DNA of 64,000 nt from assembly GCF_900141995.1 (NCBI RefSeq), contig NZ_FQZA01000007.1, positions 62,001 to 126,000 of the forward strand, given 5' to 3'. The notes under the pieces are model-generated. The model did no database searches and was not told the origin of the DNA. It worked only from the letters and a program-made list of their open reading frames with translations. Positions 44,666-53,279 of this stretch are shown here, piece after piece. Position 1 is the first letter of the stretch. Each line of letters starts with the position of its first letter. Origin of the DNA: Palleronia salina. GTDB taxonomy: Bacteria; Pseudomonadota; Alphaproteobacteria; Rhodobacterales; Rhodobacteraceae. The position numbers were made by a program, and so were the translations under genes.

Positions 44666-45771
44666 TGGCCATGATCTCGCCCTCGCGCCGGTTGCGGCGC
44701 ACGCCCTTTTCCGACGGCAACGAAGCGGCCGGCGTGAAGGGCTACACGGTCTATAACCACATGCTGCTGCCCACCGTCTTCCGCAGCATCGAGGAGGACT
44801 ATCGCCACCTGAAACATGCGGTGCAGGTCTGGGACGTGGCCTGCGAACGGCAGGTCGAACTGCGCGGTCCCGACGCGGGCCGGCTCATGCAGATGCTGAC
44901 GCCCCGCGACCTGCGCGGGATGCTGCCTGGCCAGTGCGCCTACGTGCCGCTGGTGGACGAGACCGGGGGCATGCTGAACGACCCCGTGGCGCTGAAGCTG
45001 GCCGAGGACCGGTGGTGGATCTCGATCGCCGACAGCGACCTGCTGCTGTGGGTCAAGGGTATCGTCTACGGCTACCGGCTGGACGTGCTGGTGGACGAGC
45101 CCGACATCGCGCCCCTGGCCGTGCAGGGCCCGAAGGCCGAGGATCTCGTCGCGCGGATCTTCGGCGACGGCGTGCGCAAGGTGCGGTTCTTCCGCTTCGG
45201 CTGGTTCGAGTTCGAGGGCACCTGGATGGTCGTCGCGCGTTCGGGCTACTCCAAGCAGGGCGGGTTCGAGATCTACGTGGACGGTTTCGACAATGGCATG
45301 CCGCTCTGGAACGCACTGATGGAGGCGGGCCGCGATCTGGACGTCCACGCGGGCTGCCCCAACTTGATCGAAAGGATCGAGAGCGGGCTTCTGAGCTATG
45401 GCAACGACATGACGCGCGAGAACACGCCCCACGAATGCGGGCTGGGCCGGTTCTGCGACACGCAGACCGCCATCGGCTGCGTGGGCCGCGACGCCCTGTT
45501 GAGGGTCAGCATGGAAGGCCCCGTGCGCCAGATCCGCGCGCTGGAGCTCGACGCGACATCGGTGCCGCCCTGCGACCGCATCTGGGACGTGACGGACGCC
45601 CGCGGCATGCGCGTGGGCCGCGTCACCTCGGCCGCGCTGTCGCCGGATTTCAACTGTGGCGTGGCCATCGGCATGGTGCGCATGACCCATTGGGACCCGG
45701 GCACGCACCTGCTGGTCCAGGGCCCGGACGGCCCCATCGACGCGCATGTGCGCGAGACATTCTGGAACTGA
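44665..45771 (+). CDS. dmdA: dimethylsulfoniopropionate demethylase
   Basis: Transfers a methyl group from DMSP to tetrahydrofolate, giving methylmercaptopropionate. The protein of 368 residues is a GcvT-fold enzyme. The DmdA-specific start is visible ([50 protein letters not shown]), with SGYSKQGGFEIYVDG, SGLLSYGNDMTRENTP and ECGLGRFCD in the C-terminal part. These match known roseobacter DmdA rather than glycine cleavage T-protein. The start overlaps the DinB stop. acuI follows after an 11-base gap. Confidence 0.96.
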   Translation: MAMISPSRRLRRTPFSDGNEAAGVKGYTVYNHMLLPTVFRSIEEDYRHLKHAVQVWDVACERQVELRGPDAGRLMQMLTPRDLRGMLPGQCAYVPLVDETGGMLNDPVALKLAEDRWWISIADSDLLLWVKGIVYGYRLDVLVDEPDIAPLAVQGPKAEDLVARIFGDGVRKVRFFRFGWFEFEGTWMVVARSGYSKQGGFEIYVDGFDNGMPLWNALMEAGRDLDVHAGCPNLIERIESGLLSYGNDMTRENTPHECGLGRFCDTQTAIGCVGRDALLRVSMEGPVRQIRALELDATSVPPCDRIWDVTDARGMRVGRVTSAALSPDFNCGVAIGMVRMTHWDPGTHLLVQGPDGPIDAHVRETFWN

Positions 45772-45782
45772 GGGAGAGAGAG

Positions 45783-46778
45783 ATGTTCAAGGCGCTGCTG
45801 GTCGAGAAGGACGACGATGGCAAGACCCACGCATCCGTGCAGGAGCTGGACGACGACCGCCTGCCCGAGGGCGACGTGACGGTCGCGGTCGAGTATTCCA
45901 CCGTGAACTACAAGGACGGTCTGTGCATCGGGCCGGGCGGTGGCCTCGTCCGCAACTACCCCCACGTGCCCGGCATCGACTATGCCGGCACGGTCGAGAG
46001 CAGCGAGCACGAATGCTACAAGCCAGGCGACAAGGTCGTGCTGACCGGCTGGCGCGTGGGCGAGGCCCATTGGGGCGGCTACGGCCAGAAGGCGCGGGCC
46101 AAGGCCGAATGGCTGGTGCCGCTGCCCGAGGGTCTGAGCACCAAGCAGGCGATGGCCGTGGGCACCGCCGGGTTCACCGCGATGCTGGCCGTCATGGCGT
46201 TGGAGGATCACGGGATTGACCCCGACCGGCCCGAGCCGGTGCTGGTGACCGGCGCCTCGGGCGGGGTGGGGTCGGTGGCCACGGCGATCCTGGCCAACTT
46301 GGGCTACAAGGTCGCCTGCGTCACCGGGCGCCCCGACAACGCCGATTACCTGAAGGACCTGGGCGCCACGCAGATCGTCGCGCGCGAGGACGTGGCCGAA
46401 ACGGTCAAGCGCCCGCTGGAATCCGAGCAGTGGCAAGGGTGCATCGACGCCGTGGGCGGGCCAATGCTGGCGCGCGTCCTGGGGCAGATCTGCTATGGCG
46501 GGTCGGTCGCGGCCGTGGGTCTTGCGGGCGGTGCGGACCTGCCGGCCAAGGTGATCCCGTTCCTGCTGCGCGGTGTGAACCTGCTGGGCATCGACAGCGT
46601 GATGCAGCCCTACGACAACCGCCTGCGCGCCTGGCAACGGATCGCGAGCGACCTGCCCATGGACAAGCTCGAAGCCATGATCCAGCCCGCGACATTGCAG
46701 GATCTGCCCCGGCTTGGGGCCGAGATCCTGAAGGGGCAGGTGAAGGGCCGCGTTCTGGTCGACGTGGCCGGATCCTGA
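45783..46778 (+). CDS. acuI: acryloyl-CoA reductase (AcuI/YhdH type)
   Basis: MDR-family NADPH-dependent oxidoreductase of 331 residues that reduces acryloyl-CoA to propionyl-CoA, the detoxifying step in DMSP catabolism. Seen: STVNYKDGLCIGPGGG, HVPGIDYAGTVESSEH, VLVTGASGGVGSVATAILAN (NADPH loop near 150), VPFLLRGVNLLGIDSV-like FLLRGVNLLGIDSVM. The gene is 11 bases after dmdA with gggagagagag as ribosome site, forming a dmdA-acuI pair as in other roseobacters. Confidence 0.95.
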   Translation: MFKALLVEKDDDGKTHASVQELDDDRLPEGDVTVAVEYSTVNYKDGLCIGPGGGLVRNYPHVPGIDYAGTVESSEHECYKPGDKVVLTGWRVGEAHWGGYGQKARAKAEWLVPLPEGLSTKQAMAVGTAGFTAMLAVMALEDHGIDPDRPEPVLVTGASGGVGSVATAILANLGYKVACVTGRPDNADYLKDLGATQIVAREDVAETVKRPLESEQWQGCIDAVGGPMLARVLGQICYGGSVAAVGLAGGADLPAKVIPFLLRGVNLLGIDSVMQPYDNRLRAWQRIASDLPMDKLEAMIQPATLQDLPRLGAEILKGQVKGRVLVDVAGS

Positions 46779-46815
46779 GGAGCTGAGGCGCTCGATCGTC
46801 GGAGATTGCAGGGAG

Positions 46816-46838
46816 CGCCCGGTGTGAAAAGCCGGGCG
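46816..46838 (+). terminator. hairpin after acuI
   Basis: A 7-base stem (CGCCCGG at 46816-46822, CCGGGCG at 46832-46838) with a 9-base loop lies 37 bases after the acuI stop. A T-rich tract begins 8 bases further on, so it is a weak intrinsic terminator, separating the dmdA operon from the transporter. Confidence 0.5.
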
Positions 46839-46973
46839 AAACCACGTCTTTTTACATAAATTTTCATTTAGGGGGATCAATCTCGCGCCCCTCCGCGTTA
46901 AACGGCGGGATGGTGTATGAGGGACGCTCGCGCCGAAATGTACAATAAACCGAGACAAGGAGGGGTAAACGAC

Positions 46974-48629
46974 ATGTCAGACACCACACAGTCACCACAA
47001 CCCGATCTCGACATCCCGACACCCGATGGGGACGTCACAATCATCGAAACGGACTACTCGGTCGGTCAGGATAACGTCGAAGGCGACCTCGGGCCGCTGA
47101 AATTCGACATTCACAATCCGGTCTTCATGATCTCGTCGCTGACGGTCGTGGCTTTCGTCCTGGTCACGCTGATCTTCCAGGACCAGGCCAGCGCGGTGTT
47201 CAGCTGGATCTTCGACTTCGTCACCACGACGTTCGACTGGTTCTTCCTTTTGGCCGCGAACATCTTCGTGCTGTTCTGCCTTTTCCTGTGTGTCTCGCCC
47301 TACGGCAAGGTGCGCCTGGGCGGCGCCGACGCCAAGCCGGATTTCACCTATTTCTCATGGTTCGCGATGCTGTTCGCAGCCGGCATGGGCATCGGCCTGA
47401 TGTTCTTCGGCGTGCTCGAGCCCGTGTACCACATGCAGGTTTCCGGACCTCTCGGGTTGGAAGGGCCGTTCACCGACGGCACCCTGAACGAAGAGCAGGT
47501 CGCCGAGGCGCGGGCCCACGGTCTCGCCGCCACGATCTTCCACTGGGCGCTTCATCCCTGGTCGATCTACGCCGTGGTCGCGCTGAGCCTCGCTCTGTTC
47601 ACCTACAACAAGCAGCTGCCGCTTTCGATCCGCTCGGCCTTCTACCCACTGATGGGCGAACGCGTCTGGGGCTGGCCCGGTCACCTGATCGACCTGATCG
47701 CCGTCTTCGCCACGCTGTTCGGCCTGACCACGTCGCTGGGCCTTGGTGCGCAGCAGGCCACCGCGGGCATGAGCTATGTCTACGGCGTCCCCGACACCAT
47801 CAACACGCAGGTCATCGTCATCATGGTCGTGACCGCCATCGCGTTGGTCTCGGTCGTGCGCGGCCTCGACGGCGGCGTGCGGGTGCTGTCGAACATCAAC
47901 ATGGTCTTCGCCGGAGCGCTGGTGCTGTTCGTGTTCATCTTCGGGCCGACCGCGCAGATCGTGCGCGATTTCTTCACCGGCCTTGTGACCTACGCACAGG
48001 ACGTCGTGCCGCTCTCGAACCCGTTCGGCCGCGAGGATGACAGCTTCCGCGAAGGCTGGACCTCGTTCTACTGGGCCTGGTGGATCAGCTGGTCGCCCTT
48101 CGTGGGCCTGTTCATCGCCCGTGTCAGCCGTGGCCGCACCGTGCGGGAGTTCATCACCTGCGTGATCCTGATTCCGACGCTCGTGTCGGTGTTCTGGATG
48201 GCCGTCTTCGGCGGCACCGCGATCACCCAAGTGGTCGAGCAGACGACCGACAGCGGTGTCTACCAGAACGTGATCGGCAGCTACGACGCCTCCATCGCCA
48301 TGTTCGCCATGCTGGGCGAGCTGCCGTTGACCAATGTCCTGTCGACGCTGGCGATCGTGCTGGTCCTGGTGTTCTTCATCACCTCGTCGGACTCGGGCTC
48401 GCTGGTCATCGACACGATCACCGCGGGCGGCAAGACCGCTGCGCCCACCGCGCAGCGCGTGTTCTGGGCCACGACCGAGGGCATCGTCGCGATCGTGCTG
48501 CTGATCGGCGGCGGGCTCGAGGCGCTGCAGGCCATGGTGAATGCCACCGGCATCTTCTTCACCTGCGTGTTGCTGGTGCTGTGCTGGTCGCTGCTACAAG
48601 GTCTGCGGTCCGAACCCAGGGGCGACTGA
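46974..48629 (+). CDS. BCCT-family osmolyte transporter 1
   Basis: Betaine/carnitine/choline transporter of 551 residues with about twelve hydrophobic segments. The BCCT signature is FYWAWWISWSPFVGLFIARV, with SRGRTVREFI following; DSGSLVIDTITAGG lies near the C-terminus. The N-terminal ~45 residues are soluble. A strong site (aaggaggggtaa) precedes ATG 46974. Placed directly after dmdA-acuI, it is the likely DMSP (or glycine betaine) importer, as BCCT proteins are in other DMSP degraders. Substrate not provable from sequence. Confidence 0.93.
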   Translation: MSDTTQSPQPDLDIPTPDGDVTIIETDYSVGQDNVEGDLGPLKFDIHNPVFMISSLTVVAFVLVTLIFQDQASAVFSWIFDFVTTTFDWFFLLAANIFVLFCLFLCVSPYGKVRLGGADAKPDFTYFSWFAMLFAAGMGIGLMFFGVLEPVYHMQVSGPLGLEGPFTDGTLNEEQVAEARAHGLAATIFHWALHPWSIYAVVALSLALFTYNKQLPLSIRSAFYPLMGERVWGWPGHLIDLIAVFATLFGLTTSLGLGAQQATAGMSYVYGVPDTINTQVIVIMVVTAIALVSVVRGLDGGVRVLSNINMVFAGALVLFVFIFGPTAQIVRDFFTGLVTYAQDVVPLSNPFGREDDSFREGWTSFYWAWWISWSPFVGLFIARVSRGRTVREFITCVILIPTLVSVFWMAVFGGTAITQVVEQTTDSGVYQNVIGSYDASIAMFAMLGELPLTNVLSTLAIVLVLVFFITSSDSGSLVIDTITAGGKTAAPTAQRVFWATTEGIVAIVLLIGGGLEALQAMVNATGIFFTCVLLVLCWSLLQGLRSEPRGD

Positions 48630-48666
48630 CCCGACGGCGCGTTTCGCGCGCCGCCTGAAACACGAG

Positions 48667-48702
48667 ACACCCGGCCGGAGAAATCCGGCCGGGTGTTTTT
48701 TT
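48667..48702 (+). terminator. strong intrinsic terminator after BCCT transporter 1
   Basis: A perfect 12-base stem (48667-48678 with 48685-48696, acacccggccgg/ccggccgggtgt) with a 6-base loop and six T (48697-48702) lies 37 bases after the stop codon. This ends the first transporter transcript and means the second transporter has its own promoter. Confidence 0.95.
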
Positions 48703-48822
48703 ACATAGCGCGTTTGAAATGAGGCCGTCTCAAGATATAGTCCAAACAACGCTCCCAGAAAACAGACCTACAAAATGTGGATCGGGTCGCGGCACGCGGC
48801 CCCGGCAGAGGGACTATATTCA

Positions 48823-50487
48823 ATGAAACCACCGATAACCGAGATCGACATCAAGACCGCCGACGGCGGCTTCTACGATGGCTTCACCACCCACGTGACA
48901 ATCACGGCAAAGCTGATCATCGGCGCGCTCATCGTCTGGGCCGTGGCATTTCCCGAGCAGGCCGGCGCCTTCCTGTCCAACATCAACAGCTTCATCCTGG
49001 CGTTCTTCAACCTCTGGTACATCTACGCGATCGCGCTGTTCCTTCTGACGTGCTTCATCCTCGCGGCGGTCCCGAGTTCGGGGAAGCTGAAGCTCGGGCT
49101 CGATCACGAGAAGCCCGAATTCGACAACTTCTCGTGGTTCTCGATGATGTTCGGGGCCGGCATCGGGATCGGCATGCTGACCTTCGCGACAGCCGAGCCG
49201 CTCTATCACTGGCAGTCGAACCCGCAGACGATCCAGGGCATCACCACCGAGTCCGGCGCCGACAACGTTCGGGCGGCCTATCAATGGTCGTTCCTCCATT
49301 GGGGGCTGGGTGCCTGGGGCGCCTATGCGCTGGCAGGTCTGGGACTTGCGTTCTTCAGCTATCGCCGCGGCCTGCCGCTGACCATCCGCTCGTCGCTGAC
49401 GCCGCTGTTCGGTGATCGCATGGCCGGCCGGACCGGGCACGTGGTCGACGTGGTCGCCGTGGTCGCGACCGTGCTGGGCGTGGCGCAGACGCTGGGCTTC
49501 GGCGTCGAGCAGTTCATCGCGGGTCTCGAGCGGATCGGCTTCGGGTCGTGGCTGACGCGCCCGGACGGTGATGGCGGAACGACCTCGACCACCGCAGGCA
49601 TCATCTTCGCGCTGGTCGTCATCATGGGCGCCTCGACCCTGTCGGCGCTGTCGGGCGTGGGCAAGGGCATCAAGTGGCTGTCCAACATCAACATGGGCTT
49701 GTCGTTCTTCCTGCTGGCCTTCTTCGTGATCTTCGGGTCGACCTTCTTCGGGCTGTCGGCGCTGTTCGTCGGCATCTGGGACTACCTGGTCGCGCTGCCG
49801 GGCATGCTGTTCACCGTCTGGGATGCCGATGCCGCCGGCGTCGAGGGCGAGCTTGGCGACTGGCAGGCGGCGTGGTCGGTCTTCTACTGGGCCTGGTGGA
49901 TCGCCTTCGCGCCGTTCGTCGGCCTGTTCCTCGCCCGCATTTCCAAGGGCCGCACCATCCGCGAATACGTGCTGGGGGCGCTTATCGTGCCGTCGCTCAT
50001 GTGCTTCGTCTGGTTCGCGCTGGTGGGCGGCACGGCCATCGACCTCGAGCTGAGCGGCACGGCCGATGGCGCCATCGTCGGTGCGGGGCAGGAGGATCAG
50101 CTGTTCGCGATGCTGGCCGTCATGCTGCAGCCCGCGCTGGCCTGGATCTTCTCGGTCATCGTCGTGGTGCTACTGCTGACCTACCTGGTCACCTCGGCGG
50201 ACTCGGCGGTTCTGATCATCAACACGATCAACGCCGCGGGCGACGAGGGCCCGAAGGCGCGCCCGCACATCCTGTTCTGGGGTGCGGCGCTGGGCCTCGT
50301 CGTCGGGTCGCTGTTGATCGGCGGGGGCCTGTCGGCCGTGCAGACGGCCATGGTGATCGGCGCGCTGCCCTTCTCGGTGGTGATGGTGCTGATGTGCGTC
50401 GCGCTCTTCAAGGCCGTCTACCGCGACTACAAGCGCGAGCAGCAGGGCATCCCGACGCTCTACGATCCGGCCCAGCCGGCCGAGTAG
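48823..50487 (+). CDS. BCCT-family osmolyte transporter 2
   Basis: Second BCCT protein, 554 residues, related to transporter 1 but clearly distinct. Signature FYWAWWIAFAPFVGLFLARI, followed by SKGRTIREYV, is present; TSADSAVLIINTINAAG mirrors the C-terminal motif. About twelve hydrophobic segments. The frame extends upstream to 48775 but ATG 48823 (MKPPITEIDIKTADGGF) is the best start. It lies behind a strong terminator, so it has separate transcription. Substrate may be DMSP, betaine or choline. Confidence 0.93.
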   Translation: MKPPITEIDIKTADGGFYDGFTTHVTITAKLIIGALIVWAVAFPEQAGAFLSNINSFILAFFNLWYIYAIALFLLTCFILAAVPSSGKLKLGLDHEKPEFDNFSWFSMMFGAGIGIGMLTFATAEPLYHWQSNPQTIQGITTESGADNVRAAYQWSFLHWGLGAWGAYALAGLGLAFFSYRRGLPLTIRSSLTPLFGDRMAGRTGHVVDVVAVVATVLGVAQTLGFGVEQFIAGLERIGFGSWLTRPDGDGGTTSTTAGIIFALVVIMGASTLSALSGVGKGIKWLSNINMGLSFFLLAFFVIFGSTFFGLSALFVGIWDYLVALPGMLFTVWDADAAGVEGELGDWQAAWSVFYWAWWIAFAPFVGLFLARISKGRTIREYVLGALIVPSLMCFVWFALVGGTAIDLELSGTADGAIVGAGQEDQLFAMLAVMLQPALAWIFSVIVVVLLLTYLVTSADSAVLIINTINAAGDEGPKARPHILFWGAALGLVVGSLLIGGGLSAVQTAMVIGALPFSVVMVLMCVALFKAVYRDYKREQQGIPTLYDPAQPAE

Positions 50488-50503
50488 ACAGCAGGCTGAC
50501 CGG

Positions 50504-50530
50504 GGGCCGCGCCACGACGGCGCGGCCCTT
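50504..50530 (+). terminator. hairpin after BCCT transporter 2
   Basis: A perfect 10-base G+C stem (gggccgcgcc at 50504-50513, ggcgcggccc at 50519-50528) with 5-base loop lies 17 bases after the stop codon, followed by only two T. Probable terminator without a proper T run. Confidence 0.6.
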
Positions 50531-50579
50531 GATCGACGGCCCGGCGTCCTAGCTTGCTGGTGCGAGCGAGAGGACGGCC

Positions 50580-52001
50580 ATGGCAGACAATTCCCCCATC
50601 ATCCTGTGGTTTAGCCGCGACCTGCGGCTGAGCGACCATCCCGCGCTGGACCGCGCCGCCGCGACGGGCCGCCCGGTGATCCCCGTTTTCGTGCATGACG
50701 AGGTGGTGGAAGGCCATGGCGCCGCGCCCAAGTGGCGGCTGGGACTCGGTGTTCGGTCGTTCGCCGAGCGCCTGGAAGGGATCGGCTCGCGCCTGATTCT
50801 GCGGCGGGGCGAAGCGGTGAAGGTGCTTCAGCAGCTGGTGGACGAAAGCGGCGCCACGACCGTGTGGTGGACCCGCGCCTACGATCCCGACAGCATCCGC
50901 CGCGACGAGGGCGTGAAATCCGCGCTGACGGGGCAGGGGACCGAGGCGGGCAGCGTGCCGGGCCACATATTGTTCGAGCCCTGGACGGTCGAGACGCAGC
51001 AGGGCGGGTTCTACAAGGTCTACACCCCCTACAAGCGCGCGGTGTGGGATCGCGAGGTCTCCCCCACGCTCAGCGCGCCGTCCGAGCTGCGGCCGCCGGA
51101 CAGCTGGCCCGACAGCGACGACCTGGAGGACTGGCAGATGGGCGCGGCCATGGATCGTGGCGCCAAAATCGTCGCGGGGTTCGTCAATGTCGGCGAAGAG
51201 GCCGCGCAGCAACGGCTGGCCGCCTTCGCCCGCGATGGCATCGCCGACTACGACGACCTGCGCGACCTTCCGGCGAAGGACGGCACCTCGAACCTGAGCG
51301 AGAACCTGACCTACGGCGAGATCTCGGCCCGCGCCTGCTACCACGCCGGGATGCGCGCCATCGACGACGGCAAGGCGGGCGCCACCGCCTGGGTGGAAGA
51401 GCTGATCTGGCGCGAGTTCGCCTATCACCTCGTCTACCACACCCCGCGCCTGGTGTCGGGCAACTGGCGCGAGGACTGGGACAAGTTTCCCTGGAACGAG
51501 GACGAGCGCGTGGCCGAGGTGAAGGCCTGGAAACAGGGCCGCACCGGCATCCGCTTCGTCGACGCCGCCATGCGTGAGATGTACGTGACCGGCCGGATGC
51601 ACAACCGGTCCCGCATGGTCGTTGCAAGCTACCTGACCAAGCACCTGATGTGCCACTGGAAGATCGGGATGAAGTGGTTCGAGGACTGCCTGGTCGACTG
51701 GGATCCGGCCAGCAACGCCATGGGCTGGCAGTGGTCCGCAGGATCGGGGCCCGACGCGACCCCCTATTTCCGCGTCTTCAACCCGGTGACGCAGCTGGAC
51801 AAGTTCGACAAGAACCGCGCCTACGCCGACCGCTGGATCGCCGAGGGGAAATCGGACCCGCATCCCGACGCGCTGAAATACTTCGAGGCGATCCCGCGGC
51901 GCTGGCCCATGTCGCCCGATGACGATTACCCCGAACCTGTGGTCAGCCACAAAGAGGGGCGCGAGCGGGCGCTGGAGACCTACCAGAACCGCGATTTCTG
52001 A
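50580..52001 (+). CDS. phr: deoxyribodipyrimidine photolyase
   Basis: Light-driven DNA repair flavoprotein of 473 residues. The N-terminal photolyase domain has IILWFSRDLRLSDHPALDRA. The FAD-binding C-terminal domain has TYGEISARACY, IRFVDAAMREMYVTGRMHNR, RMVVASYLTKHLM and the WDPASNAMGWQWSAGSGPD block near residue 380. These define a class I CPD photolyase rather than a cryptochrome with altered ends. No LexA box was found ahead of it. Confidence 0.96.
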   Translation: MADNSPIILWFSRDLRLSDHPALDRAAATGRPVIPVFVHDEVVEGHGAAPKWRLGLGVRSFAERLEGIGSRLILRRGEAVKVLQQLVDESGATTVWWTRAYDPDSIRRDEGVKSALTGQGTEAGSVPGHILFEPWTVETQQGGFYKVYTPYKRAVWDREVSPTLSAPSELRPPDSWPDSDDLEDWQMGAAMDRGAKIVAGFVNVGEEAAQQRLAAFARDGIADYDDLRDLPAKDGTSNLSENLTYGEISARACYHAGMRAIDDGKAGATAWVEELIWREFAYHLVYHTPRLVSGNWREDWDKFPWNEDERVAEVKAWKQGRTGIRFVDAAMREMYVTGRMHNRSRMVVASYLTKHLMCHWKIGMKWFEDCLVDWDPASNAMGWQWSAGSGPDATPYFRVFNPVTQLDKFDKNRAYADRWIAEGKSDPHPDALKYFEAIPRRWPMSPDDDYPEPVVSHKEGRERALETYQNRDF

Positions 52002-52053
52002 TCGGCTCACGTCCGCGTGTGCGACCCGTCGCGCGGTGGACACGATACGCGGG

Positions 52054-52407
52054 ATGGGTATGTTCCGTCGCATGTCCGTGATCCGCACGATCCTGCTGGC
52101 CGCCTTGACCGCCCTGCTTTTGCCGTGGGGCGCCTACGCGAGCCCGATGGCCGGCGCGGCCCTTGGCGGGTCCGCCGCGTCCGCCGAGATGGGCGATCTG
52201 CGCGCTTCCGGGGTGGACGTCGCTTCGGCGAAACGCGACTGCAAGGGCAAATCGATCCTCGGCGCGGCCTGCGGCCCCGACCTGGCGATCGCGACGGACG
52301 CGGGCTTTACGCGGCCCGCGGAAGTCTCGGTGCCGAGGTTGCACATGGATGCGACATCGTCGCCACGCCGGGTGGCATGGGCCGTCTGGGATCCGCCGCG
52401 CGGTTGA
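52054..52407 (+). CDS. small exported protein, unknown
   Basis: Protein of about 117 residues. Three in-frame ATG codons (52054, 52060, 52072) precede a signal peptide (SVIRTILLAALTALLLPWGA, ending YAS); the last gives the most normal signal. The mature part has no recognisable domain; it has two cysteines (RDCKGKSILGAACGPD). Possibly a periplasmic protein translated with the L,D-transpeptidase, which begins 64 bases after. Low-complexity Arg-rich frames elsewhere here are shadows. Confidence 0.55.
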   Translation: MGMFRRMSVIRTILLAALTALLLPWGAYASPMAGAALGGSAASAEMGDLRASGVDVASAKRDCKGKSILGAACGPDLAIATDAGFTRPAEVSVPRLHMDATSSPRRVAWAVWDPPRG

Positions 52408-52471
52408 GCTTTCGCTTGCCCAATCGCCGAGAACGCCCTAACGCCCAGATCGAAATTCACGAGGTTACACG

Positions 52472-53173
52472 ATGATCTCCCGCCGTCTTCTCATGGCCAG
52501 TGCCGGTGCCGCCGCGCTTCAGGCCTGTGCCCGCACCCCAGCCCCCGAGGTGTCGCGCACCGCGACCCCCGCCGTGACACCCCCGGCACCGGTGCCCGCC
52601 GCCTATGGCGCCATCACCGACGAGCCGTTCCCGATCCCCGCCATCCAGCCCGGCGTGGTCGATCCGCGCCTGTTCCGCCAGGTGGTCGCCTCGCCGCGGC
52701 CCGACATGGAAGAAGGCTCGATCCTGGTGGATCCCGACGCGGCTTACCTGTGGCTCATGCAGGAAGACGGCAACGCCCTGCGCTATGGCGTCAGCGTGGG
52801 CGCCGCCGGCTTCGGCTGGTGGGGCGAGGCCAAGCTGCAATACAAGCGAAAGTGGCCGCGCTGGACCCCGCCCGACGAGATGGTCGAGCGTCGCCCCGAG
52901 TTCGAGCCCTATTCCATCGCCAATGGCGGCATGCCGGGCGGCCCCGACAACCCCCTGGGCGCGCGGGCGCACTACCTGTTCCAGAACGGCGAGGATACGC
53001 TCTACCGGATCCACGGGGCCTGCGAGCCCGCCTATCTGGGCAAGGCGGTGTCGTCGGGCTGCATTCGCATGCTCGATCACGACGCGATCGACCTCTACGA
53101 ACGTGTGCGCGATGGCGTGCGGGTCGTGGTGCTGCCGTCCCTTATGCCCGACCCGCTGAAGACGATCTACTAG
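52472..53173 (+). CDS. L,D-transpeptidase (YkuD domain)
   Basis: Exported enzyme of 233 residues. The first ~22 residues (MISRRLLMASAGAAALQACAR) are a twin-Arg/lipobox-like signal with a cysteine at residue 19 (LQAC), so a lipoprotein is possible. The catalytic motif is present as YRIHGACEPAYLG followed by SSGCIRM, where the cysteine is the nucleophile and the histidine its base. It forms or exchanges 3-3 peptidoglycan crosslinks or attaches proteins. The RBS is weak. Confidence 0.92.
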   Translation: MISRRLLMASAGAAALQACARTPAPEVSRTATPAVTPPAPVPAAYGAITDEPFPIPAIQPGVVDPRLFRQVVASPRPDMEEGSILVDPDAAYLWLMQEDGNALRYGVSVGAAGFGWWGEAKLQYKRKWPRWTPPDEMVERRPEFEPYSIANGGMPGGPDNPLGARAHYLFQNGEDTLYRIHGACEPAYLGKAVSSGCIRMLDHDAIDLYERVRDGVRVVVLPSLMPDPLKTIY

Positions 53174-53279
53174 GCAGCGGGACGACCGTGCGGCGAGTGT
53201 CGCAACGTAAACCGCAGATTTCCAGTGGCAGGACCGGGGGTGGGCCTTTAGCTTCCTCAAGAACATCACGGGGAGCACG

